Notes: generated by a model not told the origin, from the letters alone. A stretch of DNA of 64,000 nt from Deroplatys truncata (GCA_030765065.1 CM060990.1:8853501-8917500); one strand, 5' to 3'. Shown: positions 1 through 10,259, counted from the first letter of the stretch. Translations and numbers: made by a program.

Positions 1-2
1 TA

Positions 3-112
3 GCGTCAGTCCTCGTATTCCCTATCTCGCCCATATAAACGCATTTTCCTCCTTGAACCGTCGCATCTAGCCTCGTTTCCCCTATCCTTTCCCATATAAA
101 CGCAAAAAAGTG
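3..112. repeat. Two-copy ~65-bp tandem repeat
   Basis: Two diverged copies (about 3-45 and 67-112) share the motif CCTCGT, then TTCCC, then CCCATATAAACGCA. No coding or regulatory meaning is visible. The array may continue to the left of the window. Confidence 0.6.
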
Positions 113-129
113 GCCTCGCTCTCTCTATA

Positions 130-1066
130 TATACCTACTGTCATGAATAGAGTTGACTTCAAGATTGCATAAATATGCTCGAAGAGATGACAATAAAAGT
201 TGTCATGAGTAGCATTGCCTTGTTGATCTAATAAACGTGCGTGAAGATTTGACAATAGTATTTGTAATGAGCGAAATTGACTTCTTAATCTCATAAATGT
301 GCGTGAAGAGTTGACAATAATAGTTGTCATGAGTAGAATTGACTTCTGGGTCTCATAAATGTACGCCATAAGCTGACTACAATAGTTGTCAATGAGATCT
401 GGATCTCAAAATTGCACGCAATAAGCTGTCAATAAGTGTTGTCAATGTCTTCTGATCTCATAAGTGTACACAAAAAACTGACAATAATAGTTGTCAATGA
501 CTTCTGGATCGCATAGATCTACACGATAAGCTGACAATAATTGTTGCCAGAGACATCTGGATTTTATAAATGTACGCGATAAGCTGACAATAATGGTTAT
601 CAATGACTTCTGTATCTCGTAAATGTACCTCATTAGCTATCAATAATAGTTGTCAAGGACTTCTTGATCCCGTAAATGCTCGCGGTAAGCTGACAATAAT
701 AGTTGTTAAAGACTTCTGGATCCTGTAAATGTACGCTATAAGCTAATAATAATAGTGTCAATGACTTCTGGATCTCATAAATGTACGGGATAACCTGACA
801 ACAATAGTAGTCAAGACTAGAACTGACTTCCGGATCTCATAAGTGTACGCGAGAAACTGACAACAAGGGTTGCCATGAGAAGCGATAAGCTGACAATAAT
901 AGATGTGAAGTGTAGAACTGCCTTCCGGATCTCATAAATGTACGCGATAAACTGGTAACAATAATTTTCAAGAGTAGAACTGACTTCCGGATCTCATAAA
1001 TAACGCGACAAGCTGACAGGAATAGTTGTCAAGAGTAGGAGTGACTTCCGGATCACATAAATGTAT
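130..1066. repeat. Degenerate 54/66-bp minisatellite
   Basis: About 16 imperfect head-to-tail copies carry the recurring blocks CTGACAATAATAGTTGTCA, GACTTCTGGATCTCATAAA and TGTACGCGATAAG. Copies at both ends carry an extra ~12-bp block (GAGTAGAATTGA-like) and are ~66 bp long. Central copies lack it and are ~54 bp. The small minus-strand open frames here follow the repeat period and are not genes. The array stops abruptly at about 1,066, where LINE-related sequence begins. Confidence 0.88.
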
Positions 1067-1248
1067 GAAATTAGTGCCTGTCACTTTGTATCAGGCTCAG
1101 TTGCCCATGGCATCGCCGCAAAGGTTTATACTTTCTTTGGTCTGGGTCGAAATGTGGTGGAGAGTGGACGTGTTTTGCTCAGTGCGGAACGGGGTGTGGA
1201 AAGAAAGGAAGCAAGAAATAAAGAAAGAAGAAAAAAACGTTATCAGCA

Positions 1249-2020
1249 ATGGGGGCAGTGAAGGAAATGATCCTAAAGCTGGCAGAAGTGAAGGAAGATT
1301 TTTGCAGGTGCTGCGGGAAGGACGAAGTTTTAAGTGTGAATGCAGGAATAAGTGCTGCAACGGACAGACTTAGCTTACTGGAGCAAAAGAAAGACTATTT
1401 AGAGAACCAAAGTAGAAGAAACAACATTGTTGTGTATGGAGTGCACCAGGACTTGGGGAGATACCGAAGTGCTAATTAGTGCAGCTTGGAATTAATCTGT
1501 CACCAATGGATATTGAGCGAGCACACAGGATGGGGAGATGGGGAGGCACAAATCGTCCCATCGTGTGTAAGTTGACCTATTATAAGGTAAAGTAGATATC
1601 TCAAGAGATCTGGAGTACACATCGCTGAGGACTTCAGTGTCAGAATGAGGCAAGAAAGAAGCTTACTAAAGTGCCACTTGGCCGAAGCAAGGAGGTAGGG
1701 TTGCCATGCTGTCCTATAGTTTGATAAACTTATAATTAATGACAAAGTGTAGTCGAGACATGTCCTGGAGGAATTGGAGTTGTGCGGTCGGGACAACCCT
1801 GAACAGCGAGCAGAACCATCGACAGGAAAGAACAAGTGGAGGAGGTGGTACGGACCCTAAATGGAACGCTCCCCAACATGATGAGACAAATACCGCAGAG
1901 GGAGCAGGCGGAGCGTCTCAAAAAAGGCTTCCAAGCGACCATCAGCAACTGGATCCAGAGGAATGACCAGGCGACGGGGGTGAGAGACTTACCAGCAGGG
2001 AAGGTGGACAAAGCGGCGTC
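1249..2020 (+). pseudogene. LINE ORF1 remnant (nucleic-acid-binding, coiled-coil type)
   Basis: Reading from ATG 1,249 gives a short coiled segment followed by the ORF1 signature ENQSRRNNIVVYGV. After a shift comes IERAHRMGR with RPIVCKLTYYK, then ARR and DKLIINDKV. In LINE families with this block, ORF1 binds element RNA and chaperones reverse transcription. Stops and frameshifts fall near 1,477, 1,590, 1,650-1,740 and later. The stretch from 1,786 to 2,020 has glutamine- and lysine-rich open sequence that may be the ORF1 C-terminus, but it matches no motif I know. The protein is not expressible as it stands. Confidence 0.72.
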
Positions 2021-2310
2021 TGGGCGGGTTTTCTCCGGGTTCTCCGGTTTCCCCCGCCATTCATTCCACCAACTGCTCCAACATCACCTTTCCTTTCATC
2101 CATTTCACCCACATTTCGTTTCATCTACTTCCTTCATCCCATACCAGGCATCGGGCTGATCACCCATCCTGGATGTTCTGTCTGATCCATGAGTGTCTGC
2201 TCCTCGACGGGCCTCTGACCCCAGGCACCCGCCTGTAAGTCCTGGGGGGTGTAAGTCCTACATGAGAGGAGGGTAAACAGATAATGAATGAATGAACACC
2301 AGGGCAGGTA
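2021..2310 (+). mobile_element. Headless SINE-like fragment with TGAA tail
   Basis: The sequence opens with repeated TCTCCGGG/TTCTCCGG phrases. It runs through a C/T-rich body with several CATTTC-type words and ends in a short TGAATGAATGAA tail. The body style matches the downstream parts of the tRNA-derived SINEs at 7,636-8,020 and 20,909-21,455, but no A or B box is present. It is probably a 5'-truncated SINE that landed between ORF1 and ORF2 of LINE A. No target duplication could be confirmed by eye. Confidence 0.5.
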
Positions 2311-2339
2311 TGAGAAAGAACTAGGAAGTAGTCGTCCAT

Positions 2340-3061
2340 GTGACAATCGGCCTTTGGAATATTGAAGATCTAAAGAAGAAATTGGCAAATGTTAGATTCA
2401 TTGACTTTGTAAATATTGTAGATATAATGGGCTTCGCAGAGACATGGTTTAAAGCGGAGGAAAATGTAAACATTAGTGGCTTTATTGGTGTATTCACGGA
2501 CAGTGAAACCAGGGGCCAGAGAGACAGATATCTGGGGGGGGGTGTTTCCTTGTACTCTAAGGACCAGCATGATATGAGTTTTCATCAGATAAACATTAAC
2601 ATATTTGGAACATTATGTGTATATTGTAAATTAAATAAAATTGCATTGTGTATTATTATAGTATATCGACAGCCAGCAGCATCCCAATATACCAACCCTA
2701 ACTTATTTATCGATTTGACCGACATAATTGTAGAAATTCAGGAAATACGCCCAAAAGCGGACTTATTCATAATGGGAGACTTTAATGCCAGAATTGGAAG
2801 CAAAAATATTAGTGTAGAAAGGGGGAAGCAGACTTAGATGGAAAAGAATTACTAGCCTTTTGTGATGCGTTTAAATTAGAAATCCTAAACGGAAGCATTG
2901 GTCAGATACGGTAGGAGAATTAACTTTTATCAAAGTAATGGAGGAAGTGTCCCAGATTATGTAACTTGTTCACAGGAATTAATACCATTAATAAATGATT
3001 TCCAAATTATAAATAGAGTCGAATCACACCACTCACCTATCTTACTCACTTTAAATAGATG
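2340..3061 (+). pseudogene. LINE ORF2 N-terminus: AP-type endonuclease
   Basis: The translation starts IGLWNIEDLKKKL, continues with IMGFAETWF (the catalytic glutamate region), YRQPAAS, and MGDFNARIG (the DFN motif). After a frameshift near 2,835 come DLDGKELLAFCDAF, SVPDYV and SHHSPILLTL, which are the C-terminal endonuclease blocks. In LINEs this domain nicks target DNA to prime reverse transcription. The aspartate expected in the final SDH motif is replaced (reads SHH). Frameshifts at about 2,835 and 2,905-2,925 break the frame. It is followed at short distance by the linker and RT. Confidence 0.85.
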
Positions 3062-3193
3062 CTAAAACAACGTAGGGGAAACTAATGATAAAATTGCTTT
3101 GTCATCTATTTTGAGATATGGATGGAACCCAGAGAGAAGCGAGGAATTTCTTGACGTTTTGCGTGATCGGACATGTAAAACTGAAGTGAGGAC

Positions 3194-4740
3194 ATGAGAA
3201 TTCAAAATAACAACGGAATCTCGAATGTTTCAGACTGGTACAACGGCAAATGTAAAGAAGCGAAGAAAAAAGCTGAAATAGCACTCAAGGTGCATAGAAG
3301 AGAGGGTACTGAGGAAAAGTGCCTTTCGTATACCCAAATTAGAAATCAGTATAAAGATACATTAGTAAGTGTAAAGGCGGAATGGCAAAACAAAATGGCG
3401 ACGGATATAAGAATAGCCACAGAACGGAGAGATCCGATATACATGTGGAAGGTAGTTAAGAAGACGTAAAAACGTAAATATGAAACCAGGAACATGGCCA
3501 GCGTGTTTTAATAGTGTGTACGCTGAAGAAGCTGGGGGAGAGTGGGAGGGACCTGCGCTTAAAACCCACAGTACCAATTCTAGATGGGGAATAACTGACG
3601 GTGAAATCGCCTGGGCACCGGGAATAGAAGCAATTCCAAGCGAATTTGTTAAATGCACCATAGAAGTTCCTGAAACGTTAGACCTCTTGCGGGTGTTCTT
3701 TAATAAATTATTTAAAGACAAGAAGTATCCTGAAGCTTGGACAACAGCAATTATTTGGCCAATACTCAAGGACAAGGGTACCCTCATCAACCAGAAAGTT
3801 ATAGAGGAATTGCACTGTTATCTATACTGGATAAGGTATATTGCAAAATTGTGCATGACCGGTTAAGGGATTGGGTGAAAGAGTTCGATATAGTTTCTAA
3901 ATTTCAGGCGGTTTTCAGGGAAGGGTTCTCTACTGCAGACAATATTTTCGTATTAAAAACACCAATTGATTCAAATTTGAATAATAAAAAGAGGAGGAAG
4001 CTTTATTGGGCTTTTGTTGATTTCAAAATGGTCTTTAATAGCGTGCAGAGGGATACCCTTTGGGCGAAACTTCACCACAAAAAACTAACTAGTAAAATGA
4101 CGAAAGCTCTGATGCAAATTTACAATGTAAATTTCAGCACCAAAATAGACCAAAATATAATAGCTGAATCCAAATTGGCCAGTACAGGAGTTCATCAAGG
4201 ATGTATTTTATCGCCTCTGTTATTCTATTTATTCATAGACGATATAGCAGACGTGTTAACAGCACAGGAAATGAATGGCCCAAAAGTACACAACGTCTGT
4301 ATTTCTGTACTTTTATACGCGGATGACATGACAATTTTGTCAGTGACGATAGAAGGCTTACAGAAAGGTATTAATAGGTTGCAAAAATACTGTAAACAAT
4401 GAGGTTTGGTGGCAAACATTAATAAAACGAAAACAAAGGCTATCAAACTGACTAAATGTATGGCAGGGATGAAAAATTGCATTACAAGGGGCTACAAATA
4501 CAAAATGTTAGACATTTCTCCTATTTAGGAGTAATGTTTAATATGAGAAGAAAATGGAGCAAACCTCTATCAGTCGCTAGCTATAAAGCACGAGGCAGTT
4601 AAATGAATATTACGTACGTTCACGCGTGTACCTCATATGCCAGTAGATACATTAGACAAGTTGTATAAACCTATTTTTCTGTTCAACGGAAGTGAAATTT
4701 GGGAATGGGAAAGAGCACAGCATGTAAATTGAGACAGTAA
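3194..4740 (+). pseudogene. LINE ORF2 linker and reverse transcriptase
   Basis: A basic linker (3,194-3,469, WQNKMATDIRIATERRD region) precedes the RT fingers. These read KYPEAWTTAIIWPILKDKG, then after a frameshift near 3,790 YRGIALLSILDKVYCKIVHDR. The palm is open from ~3,737 to 4,402, with FVDFKMVFNSV (motif A), HQGCILSPLLFYLFIDDI (motif B) and LLYADDMTIL (catalytic YADD near 4,316). A stop at 4,400-4,402 and later shifts break the thumb, where WEWERAQHVN is still readable at ~4,705-4,735. The frame then reads DSNYGL and homology stops. Confidence 0.88.
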
Positions 4741-4892
4741 CTATGGTCTTACATATCAATAATAATGTATAAAAAATGGTAATAAGCAAAATACTTGTTT
4801 CTTTTTATTCTATTTTATTTTACGTCGCTTTAACTCCTTGGTCATATCGCGACGAATCTATTGGTGGATATCTCTTAGAACGATATGTGATG

Positions 4893-5090
4893 GACAGTTA
4901 GCCTTCTAGTTCTCATCCCTGTAACCCCTGCTTCATGCTGTGCAGATAGCATTAGGGTGCCGTCCAGTCTAACCACCGCCCTCACACAGAAAGGCGGACA
5001 GTCAGCCTTCAAGGTCTCATCCCCGTAACCCCTGCTTCATGCCCTGCAGATGGCATTAGGAGGCCGTCCAGTCTAACTGCTTACATGGTC
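4893..5090. repeat. Two-copy 104-bp tandem repeat
   Basis: Two units start at 4,893 and 4,997. They share TAACCCCTGCTTCATGC, CAGATRGCATTAGG and GCCGTCCAGTCTAAC. The duplication lies inside SINE-like body sequence and probably arose after insertion. Confidence 0.75.
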
Positions 5091-5154
5091 TGTAGATAGA
5101 TGGTATAGCATTCACTATTACCACTTATTTTTCATTTTATTGTTGTTTTAGACC

Positions 5155-5314
5155 TAAGATGGAACTTTGGGTTGTGGTATTAAATATTCAACCCGTATTT
5201 ACCTTGGCGACTGAGGAAAACCACGAAAAAATTGGCCAGCCCACGAGACTTGAACCCGGGACCTCCCTAATGCGGGCCACAGACTTTACCGGCTGAGCCA
5301 TCCCGCTCGGCAAA
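5155..5314 (-). mobile_element. tRNA-derived SINE head (minus strand)
   Basis: On the minus strand the sequence begins GCCGAGCGGGATGGCTCAGC, giving an A-box-like TGGCTCAGCCGG. It continues to a B-box GGTTCAAGTCT inside a T-arm-like context, followed by a body with TGGTTTTCCTCAGTCGCC. These are internal RNA polymerase III promoter elements of a tRNA-derived SINE. The same head type, with CATTAGGGAGGTCCC versus CATTCGGGAGGTCCC, is seen at 7,636 and 14,190. Confidence 0.8.
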
Positions 5315-6235
5315 ATACTTGTTGTGCAATTAGATATTAGGTATAAGTTTTATATGTGTAAGAGTTTAGTTGGAGCTGCAGGACACTTGTATAAAGCAGA
5401 CGAACAACATTCTGTTAGAATTAGGGTGCAGGTGAACAGACTTGTAGGGGTTTGACACAATAGCAGACCTTGAGTCATTGTGTAGGAGAAAGTGACAAGA
5501 TGGCTCAACGTATGTTTTTGAAGGGAGGTCACATTTTTGAAAACAGCAAATGATAGCCTGTTAGGTTTTCGAGAATGTTGCAAGCTGAAGGAACGCAGCC
5601 AATAAGATTTTAAGAAGAGTGTGTTTAAATGGTTAAGTTCAGGAAAGTTAGAGGTAGCGACCCCAAGCCTAAGTCAGTTGGGCGTAAAGTGCGATGATGT
5701 ACACACCATAGATGTAAGCTTTGCGAAGCCGGAGTTACTAATTACCTCGCATAATGTAGTGGGAACGTTAAAATTATATCAATTTGAAAGTGCGAGTTAT
5801 TACAAGGGAAGTGAGGCATAATATAGGCCCGTGTGATACGAGCACGTATATTAATGGAGCACTTTTAAAAATAATACGTTGATTGCTAAGCGACCTAGCT
5901 AAGGAATCTTCTACAGCTCCAACAAACTCGGTTATTACTAAAGTAACAGTGTAACGTCTTAATGCGTGTGTAATTAAAGCATTGTGTTCCTCCACTTAAT
6001 CATGTGTTAATGTTGTTACTATATACTTTCCTTCCCCTACTAGAACCTGATAAGTTATACATGCTCTACCATAAACCTATACAACAGCAGCCGTGGCAAG
6101 AAGTAAACATAGCATCATTGACAATTTAATAGTAACAACTAAACCACAAGGGTAATCATCAGGGATAATATATTAATTCAGATATTAATATATCAACATG
6201 CGAACCTACTGCGAGTTAGGCTACCAGCAACGAGG

Positions 6236-7135
6236 AGTCGACTGCAAAATAAAACGCAGGTAGCATTTTGGAAAAGAGTTCCTGGAGTTTCACAAGGCGC
6301 ATCAAATTTGGGGGTATTGAGGAAGGTGGGATGTCATGAAGACACAATACACTGTAAACTAAGAGCAGTAAAGTACCGGCTGAGGCTGATGCAGGGAGAT
6401 AATTCCACACTACGGTCCAAATGTTATAAATAACAGCGAGAAAACCTGTCTCCTAAGTTTTGGGCAGCTGATTTGGAAAGGGGTTTGGGAAGAATAGGAA
6501 TGGGGTCAGTATGGCAAAGAGCTGAAGCAAATGACAAAAATATATGGAAAGGTGTCAAAAGAAGACTAAGAGACATGAACCAACAGGAAATAGAATCTGG
6601 TTGTAAAATTAAACCTTCTCTAAGTCCAGCAAATAAAATAAAATTGAATGGGGTAAAGAGGCATATATACTTAGGAAGAAAGGAAAGATCAGGAATGGCA
6701 TGGTTTAGACTGGGGGCCCGAAAATGACTCAGGATTCTGGCAGGAGAATCTGCAAATTCTGTGATTTTGATGAGGACTGGGTAAATATTTTAGCGGAATG
6801 TGCACAGTGGGAGAACCAGCGAACAATGAAACTGAAGGAAAAATTCTTGTCCTGCTAGGAGGAGATTGGCATGTTGGGATCTATTCATTGACCAGAGGAA
6901 CTGGAAAAACATGGGCAATTTCTTGGCTAAAGTGCGCAAAGCTAGGTCACATTTGTTCAGTTAGTCAAAGGCAATTTATCTCCATTTTCCTTTTTCTTGT
7001 TTTTTTTGTTTGGTTTATTTTTCTGTTTCTTTTGTCACCATACTTGTATCTTAAATATGCATGAACGGTCAATGACCCATGCACTAAATAATTGTGCAAT
7101 AACTTCAATAATTTGAAACGAATTAAGATACCTTA
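6236..7135 (+). pseudogene. Second copy of LINE A family: ORF2 C-terminus and 3' UTR
   Basis: From 6,236 the translation reads QNKTQVAFWKRVPGVSQ, GASNLGVLRKVGCHEDT and, after a stop, SPKFWAADLERGLGRIG, VWQRAEAND, RLRDMNQQEIESGC and GMAWFRLGARK. A shifted C-terminal zinc-knuckle-like block follows (GRRICKFCDFDEDWVNILAEC). It aligns throughout with the better copy at 51,410-52,480. The 3' UTR contains ATGAACGGTCAATGACCCAT, shared with that copy. It overlaps in content with the end of copy A (both include an SN-G-L block), so it is best read as an independent 5'-truncated insertion. Confidence 0.8.
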
Positions 7136-7635
7136 TCTGTCTGTCTGTGTACTTTCTTTCAGAATAGAACGAGCGGGAGCTGAACAAGCACCTGTACAAC
7201 GCTGATATGTCTTAAGATTAAGCATTTGATCATTTGTGCCCATCGACTTGTTCCAACCATGTTTTTGTGGTTGTTCTCACCGTTCTGCATCACTCTGGAT
7301 TATATGCAATTGATTCGGAAAATGCAATAAAGCGACACGTGGTAAAAGCAGGAGACAGTAAAATCTGTCAACTGTGCCAGTTGCGTATTTTGCTGTTACT
7401 AAATCTGAGTTCCAGGAGTAGGGAAGCGAAAATAAGCCTTTGTGATTCACATGTCAGCTATTCCCAAGATTTAATTTTTGTCAGGATCGGTTACACTTAT
7501 TTCTGGAGATAAACAATTAGTAAAATTTTTAAATTGAAATGTTTATATTTCAACCCCATATATGTATAATCTTTGTTTAAGGTATTTTGTTCTTGTTCGC
7601 GCGCTGTAGCTTATATTATAATAAAGTAATAGTAG
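7136..7635. other. No recognisable feature
   Basis: AT-rich sequence with a 92-residue open frame (7,234-7,512) that shows no motif, signal peptide or repeat. Confidence 0.5.
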
Positions 7636-8020
7636 CCAAGCGAGGTGGCTCCAGGAACGTGTGAGGCTCGCATTCGGGAGGTCCCAGGTTCCATTTCCGT
7701 CGACCGCTCACTCTGAACTTTGGTTTTTCGCACATTTTCCTGGCCGATAGTCGAATGCTGGGGTGGTTTCTCATCTACCACGATTTCCTTTTCATAATTT
7801 CCCTTTCATTCCATTTCCTTCCCAGTTTCAGGTATGCTCATAGGTTGCGTGCGTATGGCTGTGCCGGATGTTTGCTCAAAGGAAAGAGGGCTGCTTGGTT
7901 GATGGGTCGTTGATCGCTCTCTCTGGGGAGCTCTTCTAGACCGGCACTGTTGGGGAATTCTGCGCGTATCTGTGGTCTGTAGCCTCCTACGATTTCATTT
8001 AAACTGTCAACCCTCAATTC
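7636..8020 (+). mobile_element. tRNA-derived SINE (plus strand)
   Basis: The head reads GCGAGGTGGCTCC, then CTCGCATTCGGGAGGTCCCA, with a mutated B box (GGTTCCATTTC). A T/C-rich body follows with TTTCCTGGCCGATAGTCGAA and CATTCCATTTCC. The element lacks a clean poly-A end. The body resembles that of other SINEs in the window. Confidence 0.72.
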
Positions 8021-8104
8021 GTTTTATTACTTAATTTCTTTTAGATATTAAATATATATCCCACTACTCTATCAATTTCATTTCTGTGGATATAAAATGC
8101 CGTT

Positions 8105-8402
8105 TCTAACGCTCCCCCTATGGCTTACGACCTTCGGAGGATACCTCATTCCACCATTTCTGAGGAGGAGGCACCCAGGGGGCGGAATCCGTTGGGTGAT
8201 AGGGTGATAAGGATGGCGGTGGAACGAGAGGACCAATTGCTTTTACTGTGGACTCCGAATCAAGTTGGGCCGTGGGGATACTTCACATGAGGAAGTCAGA
8301 GGTGAAAGCGTGGATAGGACTGACTTAAAATCGCCACCCTAGAGCCGAGAATCGAACCCCAGACGGAAACGAAACCATTGCGCTACCCCATCGCCTGGAT
8401 GT
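8105..8402 (-). mobile_element. tRNA-derived SINE, second family (minus strand)
   Basis: On the minus strand the head reads GGCGATGGGGTAGCGCAATG, then GGTTCGATTCTCGGC (B box). It is followed by a distinctive body including GTGGCGATTTTAAGTCAGTC and CCTATCACCCAACGGATTCC. The head is typical of long tRNA-derived arthropod SINEs and differs from the GTGGCTC-type heads elsewhere in the window. Confidence 0.75.
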
Positions 8403-8879
8403 AAGATCCGGTTGTTACTATTTTATCAGCGCCCAACATGATACCACATTTTACAGTTTATATAGTCATGAAATGAATTTTCGTGAGGAGACCGACTTCT
8501 CACCAAATTATTAATACCTATGTTTTAATGACAGATATCTGCGGGAGCTTGGTCTATCCTCTGAATGATCTACGCTTGTGGCACATGAATAAGTTTTTAG
8601 TTTCACTATTTACACAATAAATACGGGGATTGTGCACCCGAGTCGCAGCACAAAAAGCAGTTGTTGAGCATTCCTTCTTTCTTTAGTCACTTAGTTCGGT
8701 ATCTCTGAAGTCCCAGACAGATCCTGACTCGAAAGCCACATTTTACAAAATCTGAATTGCATCAGACTTGATTGTTCCATTGTAGATGTTTGGTGCAATA
8801 CAGATCCAGGAGAGTATGTACTGCAGAAAGAGGCATTTGCCGTTTGTTCCTTGAACGGGAACTTCATGGCTGGAATTTA
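8403..8879. other. No recognisable feature
   Basis: AT-rich sequence between a SINE and a dispersed-repeat copy. No gene or repeat was recognised. Confidence 0.4.
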
Positions 8880-9315
8880 AATTACGCTGTATGATTCAAA
8901 CAATACTCTCAAAAACCGGTTATGTCCACAAACTAAAAAATCTGACGTGTCACACTCAAATGACTTTCTCTAGCCACTGTCGTTTAGTTTTGTATAGCTT
9001 CCTACAACGCCTTATGCAACAAAAATGTTATTCTTATGTTTATTTATGTGTGTTTTAAAGAGACCCAAGATATATTTTCGTCCGTCCCTTATGTTTTACC
9101 ACGTATACGAAATTCTTTCCGAATGAAGAGCACTCCACGGAACATTCCCACAAAAATCAAGATAAACATTTTATTGGCTATATAAATATCCTAAATATGT
9201 TGCATTTCATAAATCCCTAGAACGATTTTTGAGAAAAATGTGAAATGTTTTCCTATGGAAAGAGCCATTTGGGGTAAGGGAGTATTCTTGAAAATCTTCG
9301 GTTTGCATTTTGGGG
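8880..9315 (+). repeat. Dispersed ~0.7-kb repeat, copy 1 (interrupted)
   Basis: This stretch aligns by eye with 20,395-20,600. Shared blocks include GAATGAAGA, a gapped run ending TTTTTGAGAAAA, and TATTCTTGAAAATC. A further block of the same repeat (TTTGCCCTAAAAATGCTG) lies at 10,126 and matches TTTTGCCCTAAAATATGATG at ~20,709. Copy 1 therefore appears split by the fold-back SINE and the CA-rich tract. No coding capacity is visible and the class is unknown. Confidence 0.5.
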
Positions 9316-9407
9316 AATATTAAACTTAATGGAATTAATTGTTCTTTCACACAAGCCGTGTGTTGGACAGGGTTGGAAAGGTAGAATCAGATGACTGAAA
9401 AATTCAA

Positions 9408-9480
9408 TGCCATAGCCGGGATTTGAACCACGGATCTCCCGGTCTCCGTCCGGTTGCTCTAACCATTGAGCCACCATGGC
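9408..9480 (-). other. tRNA-like SINE head, left arm
   Basis: This is the 73-nt mirror copy of the tRNA-like region at 9,715-9,787, with the same A box, B box and acceptor pairing. It is part of the SINE and not a free tRNA gene. Confidence 0.75.
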
Positions 9481-9714
9481 AACATGCCGACACGACATTA
9501 AATTCTCCAGCCTTCACACGGCTTGTGTGAAAGAACAATTAATTCCATTAATTGACCTAATAGTGGTTGCAACTATAAAGCCCGGGACTTAAGTACTTAC
9601 AATGTTTGTAAGTCGCCATTGGGGTATGACATCTCAATACAATTTGAGATCTCCTTGTGGTTTACCGGGAAAAATGCGAATCAGCTGGAGAATTTAATGT
9701 CGTGTCGGCATGTT

Positions 9715-9787
9715 GCCATGGTGGCTCAATGGTTAGAGCAACCGGACGGAGACCGGGAGATCCGTGGTTCAAATCCCGGCTATGGCA
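9715..9787 (+). other. tRNA-like SINE head, right arm
   Basis: 73 nt fold as a near-complete cloverleaf. The acceptor arms GCCATGG and CTATGGC pair, the D arm is GCTC/GAGC around AATGGTTA, and the B box is GGTTCAAATCC. The anticodon stem has one mismatch. The loop ACGGAGA has C where the universal U33 should be, and two T-stem pairs are broken, so a working tRNA is unlikely. A TTTTT run a few bases after the 3' end would be expected to stop RNA polymerase III. Confidence 0.75.
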
Positions 9788-9857
9788 TTGAATTTTTCAG
9801 TCATCTGATTCTACCTTTCCAATATTAAACTTAGATAGCAAATTTGATATTTATCCG

Positions 9858-10122
9858 GCACGCGCGCACAAACACATGCACACACGCACATGCACGCCAC
9901 CACACACTCACACACGCAAACGTACCCACACACACGCACACGCACACCAGCACACATTCATATGCGCACAAATACACGCACACACGCGCGCACATGCTCT
10001 CTCTCATGCACACGCAACCACACACGCACGCACTCACACGCACACCAGCACACACACACACTCACGCGCTCACACACACGCACGTACACGCACGCAACGC
10101 ACACACATGCACACACGCGCGG
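9858..10122. repeat. CA/CG-rich alternating purine-pyrimidine tract
   Basis: About 265 bp of imperfect (CACACG)n and (CACACA)n are almost continuously alternating pyrimidine-purine. All overlapping open frames are low-complexity artefacts. Such sequence is prone to Z-DNA formation and slippage. Confidence 0.9.
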
Positions 10123-10259
10123 ACTTTGCCCTAAAAATGCTGTTTTGGATTAAGGAGGTCTCAAAATGCGTATTTCCGTCGAGATGGGTGGTATGCTGTA
10201 ATTTATACGCTACAGAAACTATAACAAAAACTTCTCTATCGAATTCGTAGAGCTGCCAC

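Larger units (their letters stand above)
1067..4740 (+). mobile_element. Decayed APE-type LINE, copy A (5' UTR to RT)
   Basis: This is the body of a non-LTR retrotransposon in canonical order: a leader from ~1,067, an ORF1 remnant (1,249-~2,020), then ORF2 with endonuclease (2,340-3,061) and reverse transcriptase (~3,194-4,740). Several frameshifts and stops make it dead. A headless SINE-like fragment separates ORF1 from ORF2. Homology stops at ~4,740, a short way after the RT domain. The same family recurs at 6,236-7,135, 51,112-52,995 and 62,930-63,935. It looks CR1/L2/Jockey-like by its RT, but I cannot fix the clade from sequence alone. Confidence 0.85.
4741..6235. other. Non-LINE sequence between two LINE fragments
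   Basis: This stretch separates LINE A from a second LINE 3' fragment. It contains a phrase at ~4,810-4,850 (ATTTTACGTCGCTTTAACTC) that resembles the body of long tRNA-derived SINEs, a two-copy 104-bp tandem repeat, and a minus-strand SINE head at 5,155-5,314. From 5,345 to 6,235 I recognise nothing. The short open frames there show no family motif. Confidence 0.5.
9316..9833. mobile_element. Fold-back SINE pair flanked by 13-bp direct repeat
   Basis: Two SINE copies lie in opposite orientation. The left arm 9,373-9,510 (minus) and right arm 9,685-9,822 (plus) are perfect reverse complements over 138 bp by direct comparison, with a 174-bp spacer. The left copy also carries a 3' body (ending TTAATTCCAT on the minus strand), and the spacer starts with that same tail in plus orientation. 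The whole 492-bp block 9,329-9,820 is bracketed by the 13-bp direct repeat AATATTAAACTTA (9,316-9,328 and 9,821-9,833), as expected for target-primed insertion of the composite as one unit. Confidence 0.85.

Noticed and set aside
1097..1360. 87-codon minus-strand frame
   Set aside because: Antisense of the LINE ORF1 leader. The plus strand carries the recognisable ORF1 block.
9715..9787. A functional tRNA gene
   Set aside because: U33 is replaced, two T-stem pairs are broken, and the sequence is the head of a SINE present in several copies.
9831..10250. Open frames over the CA-rich tract
   Set aside because: Low-complexity translation of a microsatellite on both strands.
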